Shown piece by piece: positions 12,701 through 24,700 of a stretch of DNA of 64,000 bases. The stretch lies in assembly GCF_029227915.1 (NCBI RefSeq), contig NC_079875.1:9981001-10045000 (forward strand), read 5' to 3'. Each line of letters starts with the position of its first letter. Position 1 is the stretch's first letter. A program made the translations under genes and the position numbers. This stretch comes from Hydractinia symbiolongicarpus (Eukaryota > Cnidaria > Hydrozoa > Anthoathecata > Hydractiniidae). The notes under the pieces were generated by a model. That model saw nothing but the letters and a program-made list of their open reading frames with translations, made no database searches and was not told the DNA's origin.

Positions 12701-15700
12701 GTTATAGAGGTGTGCATGGAGGCTATGGATTTGGGAGCAGAAATAAGGAAGGGGAGAGATTGCTTGAGTTTGGAATGGCAACGGACATGGTGGTTTGCAA
12801 CACATCATTCAGTAAGAGACAGAGTAGGTTGATAACATATGAGTCAGGTGGTTGTAAGACACAGATAGATTACTTTTTGGTTAGAAAGTCAGACAAGAAA
12901 GTGGTGAAGGACGTGAAAGTTATATCGGGGGAAGAGTGTGTTTCCCAGCATAGGTTGCTGGTTTGTGATATTATCTTGAAGAGTGTCAGAGAAGCCAAGG
13001 GAAAGTACAGGCCCCGTCGAAAAGTCTGGAAGCTGAAGGAAGAGATTGTAGCAAGACAATTTAGTGCAAAAGTTCAGCAGTTAGCCTACAATAGTCAATG
13101 TGATAGTGACAATGTTGAAAGTATTTGGACTACTTTGAAGAATTGTCTTCTAGAAGCTCCTGATGATACCTGTGGGTGGACGAAAGGACCAGCTAGACAT
13201 AGACAGACCTGGTGGTGGAATAATGAGGTTGACCAGTGTATAAAGGAAAAGAGGAAACTTTGGAAAGAGTGGAAGTCAGGTGGTAGTAAAAATATTTGCT
13301 TAGAAGCTAAGCGTCGGGCTCGTACAGCAGTGTATAAGGCAAAATCAGAAGCAGAGAGAAACAGATTTGCAGATGTGTTAAGAAGGGAAGACCAGCGCAA
13401 TGAGGTATTCAAGATAGCAAAGCAAATGAAGAAGACTAATCAAGATATTGTAGGTGAGAAGTGTATACGTAATGATGAAGGTGTTTTGGCTAGCACAGAG
13501 GAGGAGAAAAGGGTAGCTTGGAAGAATCATTATCAGAGGTTGCTTAACACTGAGTTTGATTGGGACGAGGATAATTTGTCTGATGATGATGTCGTAGAAG
13601 GGCCAGCCATGCAGATCAAGACAGAATGGGTAGTGGAGGCTATTAGGAAAATGAAGATTGGCAAGGCTGCAGGAGTATCAGGTATTGTTGCAGAGATGGT
13701 AAAAGCATCTGGATATATTGGAGTTGAGCTTATTACAAGTCTTGCTAACCAGATTATAAAGGATGGTGCTATTCCGAGTGAGTGGCAGTCGAGTGTAATA
13801 GTGAATTGTTTCAAGGGCAAGGGTGATGCATTAGAAAGGGGTAACTATAGAGGTTTGAAGTTGGTTGATCAAGTAATGAAAGTTATTGAAAGAGTGATTG
13901 ATAAGTTACTTAGAGAAAGAATTGATATAGATTAGATGCAATTTGGTTTTGTTCCAGGGCGTGGCACTACAGATGCAATATTTTTACTCAGACAGCTTCA
14001 GGAAAAGTATTTAGGAAAGAGAAAGAATCTCTATTTTGCCTTTGTAGATTTAGAGAAAGCTTTTGATAGAGTGCCACTTAAAGTTATTTGGTGGGCTATG
14101 AGAAAATTAGGTGTGGATGAGTGGCTAGTTACGATGGTTCAGTCTATGTACGGCAATGCTAGAAGTCGTGTCAGGATGAACGATTCACTTAGTGATAAAT
14201 TTAGTGTAAACGTTGGTGTACATCAGGGTTCTGTACTTAGTCCTTTGTTGTTTATTCTAGTCTTAGAAGCCCTGTCGATGGAGGTCAGAACAGGTTGCCC
14301 ATGGGAGTTATTGTATGCAGATGATTTGGTTCTCATAGCAGAGTCGATGGAAGAATTAGTTGAAAAGTTTGAGAAGTGGAAGAAAGGACTAGAAGAGAAA
14401 GGGCTGAAGGTAAACACAGCAAAGTCTAAAGTCATGATAAGTAGCATTGCAGCCAAGTGTGACCTTGTAGTTGGAAAGTGGCCTTGTGGAGTTTGCAGGA
14501 AAGGGGTTGGTTAGTAACTCAATTTTTTGTCAGACTTGCAAGCATTGGGTACATAAGAAGTGCAGTAGTATTAGTGGAAGGTTAAGAGCTGGAATACAGT
14601 TTGTATGCAAGCGTTGCAAAGGTGAGATTATAGAGAACGAAGTATTTCCAGCTTTAATGATGTACAGCAGTGGCTCGTTAGAGATAGTTAAGAACTTCTG
14701 TTACTTAGGTGATATGTTGGGCAGTGAAGGGGGTGTTGGAAGAAGTGTTACTTGCAGGATAGGTTCTGCTTGGAAAAAGTTTAGAGAGTTACTTCCTTTA
14801 TTGACTAGCAGAGTCCTGTCAATTGAGGTAAAAGGTAGGTTGTATGAGGCCTGTGTAAGAAGTGTTATGTTGTACGGTAGTGAGACATGGGCAGTGAAGC
14901 AGGAAGATCTTGACCGTTTAGAAAGGAATGATATGAGAATGGTTAGGTGGATGTGTAATGCCAGTCTGAGAGACAGAAAGAGTTCAGATGAGCTAAGAAG
15001 CAGGCTAAGTCTCTGTAGAATTAAAGATGTTATCCAGATAAGAAGATTAAATTGGCTGGGGCACTTGGAAAGAATGGAGGAGGATAATTGGATAAGAAAG
15101 TGTAGAGACTTGATAGTTCCTGGGGCAAAGCCCAGAGGCAGACCGAGAAAGACTTGGCAGGAGGTTATAAGGACAGACTTGATAGAGAGGAAGTTGAGTT
15201 TAGATCTAACACAGTCTAGATCAGATTGGAAGAGGGTCATTAATATACCCCGTCCAACCCATGCTAGCATGGAAAACGGACGTTAAGCCGAGAATGATGA
15301 TGATGATGATATATTTAGTTGCTGCTGTGGAAGGGAAAGAGAAAGCCATGGTGAAGCAATTACTGAGGATGAAATTGCTCAAAATCAGTCAATAGTTTGG
15401 GATGTACAGTCTCATTTAAGAGAGGAAGGAACAAATGCCTATGGAGATATTGAGTTTCATGGAAGTGGGAAGAAAACAAGAGCAAAGGTGTGTTACTTTC
15501 TAGTATGAATTAAGTATAAATTCAAAGGCTTGAAATTAAGTCATTTTTGCGAGAATAAACATACTTTTCTTTGAGCATTTAGTACTTACAGGGCTATTTT
15601 TCAATTTACATAAAAGTTTTACTTTGGGGTTTTACTCTGTCAAAGATATTTGCATCTTTGAAAAGTTGTGTGAAAAGCTTTTTTTTCAAGTAGCCAGTAA

Positions 15701-18700
15701 TTTTTCTCACCATAAGAGGGTTGTGGAATACACACATGAAGTGCTTATTTACTAATATTTTTGTCTAATAAATACTTTTAAATAAGCGTAATAGTATCAT
15801 AGGCATATCTTAAACCTGAAAATAAGGTTTGTTAAGCATACCCAGCCTGTTTCCAATGATGATTAATAAAAAGTAGATTCCTTATCTTCAATGTTAAATA
15901 TAAACCTTTTTTTTAAGTTGCACTTAAGCCTCCGGTTACTAAGGTCAAGCATATATATTAAAACCTCTTTTTGGGATGTGCAATTGCACACACATGCATG
16001 TAAACATACCTTAAATTTTCGTGGCTCTGACAGACTGCTTGAAAATTGGACTTATTTAGTTTATGAAAGTTAAACTAAAGTAGTATACTTGAAAAACTCT
16101 GTACTAAATTTGCATAAATGTGTGGCCGATTGATGGTTTTAGAAATATAAAGGTGTTCTCCTTGTTTTCTAGTTTCTTCGTATTTCCGCAGACACAAGTC
16201 CGAAAGAAGTTTTATGGTTACTGATCAAGGAATGGCATCTTGAATTTCCTCGCTTGCTAATATCTGTAACTGGTGGAGCAAAATCTTTTAAATTAAACCC
16301 AAAATTAAAAGCTTTGTTTACTGCTGGCCTTTCTAAGGTTAGTCGAAAAATTATATTGTTGTAACAATGCTGCAAAGAACTAAGCGTAGTTAAACTAATG
16401 TTAAAAAAAACTGATTGTCTATTGATAAAAATTTAATTAACCTGGTTGGTCAAAACTTTGTGCACTTTATAATTTCCCAGCCAAAAAATAACCTAATTGG
16501 AAGGCTTGCCATACTTTACCATCATTATTCATGCTTACAACAAATTGTAACATTCCTACATTTTACGAAACTTGATTTAATTATGCATTTATAAAATTTG
16601 CAGAAAAAGCAAAAGAGAACCCAGCTTAATATTGGCACTGTAAATTCGACTTTTAATAGTGGCATGTCAAAATTGTTTTGTTAAAAGAGTTTTATCATTG
16701 GTGTTATGTATCTGCAATCTCAATTAGGGTTCGTAGCATCTGTAAAGTCAGGGAAAATCATCTCCTTGAGAAAGTCAGGAAATGCCAGGGAAAAAATCTT
16801 TTTTTTTTTTTCATTGGCAGGCTTTTTCTTGAGGTGTGCTATTGATAGCACATGCAAAATAATTAATTTTATAAAAAGTTGAATCTTTCTGATCAGTCCA
16901 GCATCGGCAAGCAGAGTCAGGGAATTATCATTTACTGTCAGAGACTTATAGTTTTAGTATTTTGTTATAGATATGCAAAGAATTTGCAATGTTTGATTGG
17001 GTTATATATTTATTCTATTGTTTAAAAAATGATATTTTGTTTGTATTCTTTTACGATAAGTTTTAATTCGGATGCCAGCATGGAAACATAAAACTCAAGT
17101 TTCATGAAGTCAGGGAAAATAGTATCTTTTAAAGCCTACTATTCGGGGATAATAATATTATTTTCATGAAAATTTGTTATTTGTGTAACCGTTGTCCAAA
17201 GTGAATTTTTTTAATTTTTGTAGGTTGTTCAGTCAACAGGAGCATGGGTGACCACTGGCGGTACAAATACAGGTGTAATGAAACATGTTGGTGAAGCATT
17301 GCAAGGTTCTTCAACGTTTGGGATAAATAATAATGCTGAAATAACACGGAATGTAAATTGCATTGGGATTGCCACCTGGGGAATAGTGAATGATCGTAAA
17401 AGATTAACCAACACAAAAGGGAAGACTGTGGATTATCATATGACCAGTAGTTTTGAAATGACAGGAGCATGTCTGGATAACAATCATACCCACTTTTTAC
17501 TTGTTGACAGTGGTCTCATAAACAGGTATGGTGGGGAAATAGCTTTTCGTGGAGCTTTGGAGAAGTGCATTCGAAAAATGGAAATAGATAAAAGTAAGCC
17601 TTAATTTGTTAGCCTTCCAAACAAATTTATATTTTCTTGGACGTCTTAAAGTATTTTTTTTAATGATTCATGCTGTGTCATGTACAGTTATGTATAATGT
17701 CATGTATAATTATTATCTATGTTTAGATCGTGCTCATTTTGGAGTCCCCGGTGTTCAGCTTGTGTTAGAAGGTGGACCCAATACAGTTTTAACTGTTTAT
17801 GAGGCCATCACGCAAGAGCCACCAATGCCAGTTGTTGTTATTAAAGGTAGTGGAAGAGCTGCTGACCTTTTAGCATTTGCACAAGGGTATGGTAATGTTT
17901 TGTTTTTCTTTGTTTATTTATTTATTGAAATATTTTGAGTATTAGGGAGTTCTATGAAAGAAAAGAAAAGAACAATAATTGTTGTAGCTGTGTTATTACT
18001 GTTTAGATTGACACAAGGGAGTGGTCCTCTGTTTCAAATGGCAGATGTTGTTGAGCATGGACAGTTGATTAGCATGATTGAACAATTCTTTCCCGAGCTC
18101 AACAGCACAGGAACTAAAGCTGTATACCTGAACATATTGAAGTGTGTTGAAAAAAAAGAGTTTGTACGTTGTTTCTCTAATAGCTATTTTAGAGAATTGA
18201 ACTTTACCTCATCTCTCTCATAAGACATAAATGCATTTGTTATGCAAAAAATGCAAGTCCACTCATAAAAAAGAGGATTTACAAATAATTAAATTTTAAT
18301 TGTAACCTTTATGGTCGCAATAATGGTTTGGGTGAAACCACCAAAACTCTGCACACTCTATTGAGTAAAATTTAAAACACTGATCCAAGGATACACCTCT
18401 GCAAGCGGTTAAGATATTCAATTTCTGCCTTTTTTAAGCAGTGAGATGGTGTGATGTTTACCTATTTGACTAATCTTATTTTGGAAAGAAACATTAGTTT
18501 ATCTGTTTATTCGTTGTTAAAATTTTAGCTGTGAAATAATTACCACTTAAGTTTAGGCACAAACAGGTTTAGCCTATTTATAATTGTTATTTATTTTGTT
18601 TAACATCAAACCTGTAATTCTATTGTTTTTGAACTAACAGATTACAGTTTTTCAAATGGACGAAGGACGAGAAATCGATGAGGCAATACTAACAGCTTTT

Positions 18701-21700
18701 TTAAAAGGTTAGTTTAAATATTATGCTACCCCAAAAGATGCTTTTACAGTTTATCCTCATTATTTTTTAATTTTGTTAAATATTTATCCTTATTTTGATA
18801 ATTCTTTGGGCTTTAAAATACTTAGCAGAAGCCAAGCTATCGTCATTTACAGTTATAAAGTTTACCTCCATCCTTCTAAATTTCTCTAAAAAATCTCTAT
18901 AATAATAACTGTATTCTGTTTAAAATGGTAGTCAAATAGACACGTTGTATGACTGAATATGTATGTCTTTTGGACCAGTGAACCCATGGATTTCCCCACA
19001 AAATAACTAACAAAAACAACTAATTAATTTTACTATGCTGATCTTATTATAATTACATTGTAGCATTTGTGTGATAATTTATTAAAATTTAGGCAAAAAC
19101 ATTCGTTCGTGTGACCAACTAAATTTAGCCATGCTTTGGAACCGTGCTGATATTGCTCGCTCACAAATTTTTGTTGAAGGCGTTAAATGGACTGTAAGTG
19201 ATATACATTTCTTGTTATGTTATGTTGCGTGATAATCTTTCATGATATATAATTAAGTAATCTTTGCTGTACTTTTGCCTCACGTTTATATATCCATTTT
19301 GAATTAAAAAGTCCTTGCAATTTAAGCTTCCAGAAAATTTAACCGAAGTGTTCAGCCTTTTTTGTCGTTTACGACCATATGCACATCAAAGTGACCTTTA
19401 ATTTTCGCTGACATTTACTTTATTAGGAAGCAGAATTAAATGATGCTATGAAGTGTGCATTGTGGCGAAATAAACCAGAATTTGTGGAACTGCTTCTGGA
19501 GCATGGAGTCAGCATGGCACGATTTTTAACCATTGAACGACTTGAAGATTTATACAACAGCGTGAGTGTATATTTGACATTTTATGGAAAGATAAGATCT
19601 ATCGTTTAGATCTACATATTCAAAAGAATCTAGAAGAAGAGTTAAAAAACTGTTCAGGAGTGAGTGTTGCATATAAACACTTTGTTCTTTTAAAATTATA
19701 TTTTCTAAAACTTTATTTTTTCTTTGATGTATCAAAGCTGTTGATGTTGCATGTTTTTTTAATTTAGAGAGCTACAAAATCAAGTAATATTGTACGGACT
19801 TTGCTTGGTGATGAGAAGGTACTGTTAAATAATAATTGGTTTAAATAATTCGAAGTATACTTTTTGTCTGTCTGTGATCTAATTTAAAAACTGGGTTTCT
19901 CTTATGGAAACGCCAATGTAGTTGCACCTATATTTATTTGAAATGATGCAGAAAATGTGTATGGCAGGTAATATTGCACATGCTGACAACTAGTGTGTTT
20001 ATAATTCTTACTTACTTACTCTATAATTCTTACTTATGTAAAAGCATAAAAAGAATGTGTTTTATATCATTTCAACCATGTTGGACTATGAATAAGGCTA
20101 GATCTTAACGTTTTCTTTATTATCTGCTTCTTCCTTTAGTGTAACAAAGGTATTATTAAATTATCTGATGTAAGCTGGGTTTTAAAGAAATTGCTTGGAA
20201 CAGAAATACGCAACGAAAAATATGTTGAAAAAATAAGTCACATAAACAAGGCAGGTGAATTTTATAACTCTTGAAATGTTTAAACACAATTATAACTGCA
20301 ATAACATAAACATGTTTTAATTAACTAGAATCTTTCATAGGCTATTTTACCAAGAAACATCAAAGAAGAGCAACGTTCTTTTAAACATTCCTTCAGTGAG
20401 CTTTTTCTTTGGGCGATATTATGCAATATGCCTGAAATGGCATTATGCTTATGGGCACATGGGGAAGAAGCACTTGCAAAAGCACTGATTGCAAAGATCT
20501 TGTATCAAAATATGGCTCAACAATTAGAGAGACGACATATGCAAGAAGTAATCATTGAAATTTTCAATAAAAATGATGAGTAAGTGCTGTAATGTATTTT
20601 TCATTATTGTAAACACAAATGGATCAGCTGCTGTGTTTTTTGTGTATCAGTTGTTCGTCGATATTAAGAGGGAATTTTAGCAATGGAACCCTTCAGCTAC
20701 CATACGAACTGATGACAAATGGAAAACACTGGAAATGTTTCTGAATGTGAAAATATGGCAAATGTCAACTATGGCAGGAATATGCTTCTATGCTTTTTGT
20801 ATTTCCAGAAAGCATATTAAGTTCAACTTGTAACTTAGGCTGGATTATTTATGATGAATATTATTTCTAATAACTGGTGTCATTAGCTAACACACAAGAG
20901 CACGGTTGTAATGAAAAAAGCTACAGTGTATTATAGCTATTATAAATAATTTTCTATGCACTACTTTTAGGAAATTTGGTGTGCTTTCAACTCAACTTTT
21001 GAATGAATGTTTTGAATCAAACGAACTATTAACAGGCCAGCTGGTTACATACAACTTAGAGAATTGGGGTCTGCAGACATGTTTAAGTTTAGCAGTTGCA
21101 TCAAACCATCAGGATTTTGTTGCACACACCTGTTGTCAGGATTTGATCAGTTCAAAATGGACTGGTGCATTGCAGTTTAGTGGTGCACAAGCTTACCAGG
21201 TAAAAACTTGTTAAACAGCATTCTTATAATACTAAATCTCTCATTAAACCGATGTAAGGGATACCAAACATACACATACAACACAGCAATTTGAATTTTC
21301 AAAACTCACATTTCAACCTCAGCCTGGGTTCTTTGTCTCTTTTATAACTGGATAGTAACAGAGAAAAAAAAACCTGTAATTGAGGTTGCTCACAATCTGC
21401 ATTATTCGATGTTTATAACCACTGAAACAAAACGTCTAAAAATATAAGCATGTGCAAAAACAACAAAAAATTATAAAATAAAAGTGGACAATGTCCAAAA
21501 AAATCAAAGATGTTAAAACTATATACTTGCTTTGCCATTTCAAATATGGACCGGGAAAAAAAGGATATCAAACATTAAAAAAAAACCCAAAATTTTTCGT
21601 TAAGTCATACAAAATCAGCAATTCAGTCTATTGCATACTTCCAAAGTAATCCTCGAAATACAAGAAATTAATAGCTGACAACACATAAAAAATAAATGAA

Positions 21701-24700
21701 TTTTTTGGTATATTGTATATCTACCGAAAATTTCAATCCAAATTTTAAAAGAACAGTTTGCCTTACAAACCGAAACTTATAATCAAGAAAATCACACACA
21801 ATATCAAAGAAGGTAACAATGCAGCGCATATAAATATATATATTTCAAACGTTCGTAACAGATGTAAACATTGATTTAAGTTTAGGTTTTAGGTTAAGGT
21901 TTATTATAAGGACATCAACACTGAATCAAACAGTCTGTATTGTTAAGAACAATAACAACGGAAAAATTACTTTTTACAATTTCTTCTCTAGGACATACAT
22001 GCTGTTTTTGTAAGAATAGTGTGTTTTCGTTTCGGCCTCGATATTCTTAACTTTTTTGACAAATGCTATCCTCATTTTTCTCAATATGTTCTTAGCATGA
22101 CTATTGCCTAAAAATATATAATACCTTAATAAAATAAGCTTGCTATAAGTTACTATAGCTAATGGCAATTTCTACTCATGTAATGACCCATTGCTTGGAC
22201 AGAAAAAGTTCAGTTTGTTTAATATACAATAAAAAAGTAAACTTCTATTCAATTTTGTGCGTCATGCAAATGTTCATTAATTAACATTGACTTCGTTGAA
22301 CAAGACAAGTTTGATTTTTAGATTTTACATTCGTATTCGAATGCGATACAACCTAAGTCCCATGAAAAATATAGAAAAGCATATAAGCTCATGATGAGTA
22401 AACATTGGCATGCTTAACTTTTTTCAGGATTAATCGGAAAAACAGACAACCTTCTTTGTGTCGGTTTTGTTTTTTCAGTTGGTAAACAACTTGTTTCCAT
22501 GAGATACGGCGTACACATGGTAAACGGGGGGATGGGGGGTAGGGATAAAATTAAATTATTTCAACTGTAACGACTGAAAACAGCACTGTAGCATAAATGA
22601 CAAATGGACTCACTGTTTCTCATTTGGCAGCTTACTTATTTTTTTAGTAAATTTTAGTGACTTGTTGACTCACATAGTTACTAACGCAAGGGAATTAATA
22701 TATAAGATGCAGTTTTAATTTGGCATTGTCATATAAGCATTGTTAATTTATTATTGTCAAATTTTGACGAAAATGCCAATAAGAACAATTAGTGTTGGAA
22801 GTAACCCAAAAAATTTTGGTTACTTAGTCTCAAAAACTCTCTATAGACAAGCATGGTTAAGTATTAACCAACATCATTTCTTTCTAAATTTGTTGTTTGT
22901 GTAAAGCAACTGGTTAATTTTTCCCATATTCCCATTCCAATTTTACAGGTATTGTGCTTGCAGCTATTTTTTTGTTTTATTTGTTGTTTTATTTATTGTT
23001 TTATTAAAACTGGTTCCTTAGGTCCTGCTTGGTTTAATCGTACCACCATGCATTCTTCTCTTGAAGTTTCGTTCACGAATAGAGTTATCCAAACTTATTA
23101 TGACTGAAGAAGAACACAGAGCAGTGGAAGAGGAAGAACAAGAATTAGAGCGACAGGAACAGCTTGAAAATATGAGAAAAAATACGAAAGAAAAACAAAA
23201 TCAGCATCGACCGTCCAGGTAAACATGAAACAATCAGATATTTTCAATCTGAGTATTCGTCTGTGGTGTAATTTTGCATAACAAAGGATTATTTCCAGAT
23301 ATAGAAAGGCTAGAGAGACTAAAAGTTATTTATATTTATATTTATTATTTATTTATTATATTTATTATCAATGTAGATTCACTCCAGTAAAGTTTAGATC
23401 ATTATTGTAAGAGGATGACACGTCGTATATGCACCGCAAACATCAATCTATTCCAGTTTTCATAAGTGGGAAACTTTTGTAGATCTTAAAACATTCTTAT
23501 ATAACAAAAAAAACTCGTAAAAAACAAAGAAAATATATAAAAAATGTTTTTTGTTTTTATGTAATCATTTTTGTGAGACCACTGTAAGTCACACTAGTGC
23601 CACATCTAATTTTAGATCTGTGGCATATGAAGACACAGAATTGTCTTTAAGTAATGCATCATACAGCATTAGTTATAAAGGATCAACTTTATCCAATGAA
23701 ATGTATGTAGAATTGTCAAAACAGCTTCCATGGTACAAAAAATTAGTTGCGTTTTATCGAGCCCCTGTCACAAAGTTTTGGGGGAATGTTGTGAGTATAT
23801 TGTTGTTGATGTTCTGGCATTATAAAAATGTAAAAGACAAACGTTTTTTACTAACAATATTTAAATTGAGAAAATTTAAGAAAAAAAGTCTGTAATGTCA
23901 GGATAGGATTTTGTAGGAATGTGATCATTATATATTTTGTATTTTTTTCCGTATTTTTTATCTCTGTTTTTGACATGTACTCATAAAATAACATTATTTC
24001 TAATTATTTGTTTTACGCTACGCTAGTTATAGAAAATGCTTTTCCCCTAATTATTATTGGGAAATTCACACGTCTTGTTTCATGGAGAATGTTAAGTTGG
24101 AAGAAAATGTTTTCTTCCCTAAGTTTGTTATTGATTTTGGATGTGAAAATTCACACATTTTCTTCCATGGAGAATGTTTACTTAGGGAAGAATGTTTTTC
24201 CCCACTAAAAGTCAGGGAATTTGTTTTGGGAAAAGACCTATTTTTCATTTACAAACATTCTGATATGAAGATAAGAAAATGTACAAGTGCCCTGACCTAA
24301 AAATCAGCTTTTACAAGATACGTTTGTCTACAGAGATTTTATTTCATCATTCCAGGCTGTTTACCTTCTATTCTTGATACTGTTTGCATTCGTGATCAGC
24401 ACAGAACTAGGAGAGGATCCTTTTAATACTGAATGGGTACTTGTTGTTATGGTGATAACATTATGTACTGAAGAAATACGACAAGTAAGTCCTATTTTAC
24501 ATCTTGACAAAATATGTACCACAGGGCATGACCACACAATAATATTAACAATGTTTAGAAAAAAATTGTTTTGTGAATTGGTTGTTATTTATGAGTTTTG
24601 TTTAATTATTCTAAATTAAATGTTACAAAAACAATGAAAAATGGCGAAGGATAGTTGTAGATAGTTCCTGGGACAAAGCCCAGAGGTAGACCAGAGGTAG

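Larger units (their letters stand above)
15319..21199 (+). other. TRPM2-like gene: N-terminal SLOG / TRPM homology region (exons 3-14)
   Basis: Covers roughly residues 75-726. Diagnostic pieces are [10 protein letters not shown] in exon 4, [20 protein letters not shown] in exon 5, [10 protein letters not shown], then [12 protein letters not shown] and, in exon 6, [11 protein letters not shown] and [11 protein letters not shown]. These form the SLOG fold that in TRPM2 channels also binds ADP-ribose. Exons 8-14 supply the ankyrin-like helical MHR3/4 regions, including [16 protein letters not shown] and [19 protein letters not shown]. The cytoplasmic layout matches known TRPM channels. Confidence 0.9.

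Noticed and set aside
12315-15270. Long frames antisense to the LINE copies
   Set aside because: Shadows of the endonuclease and reverse transcriptase coding strands.
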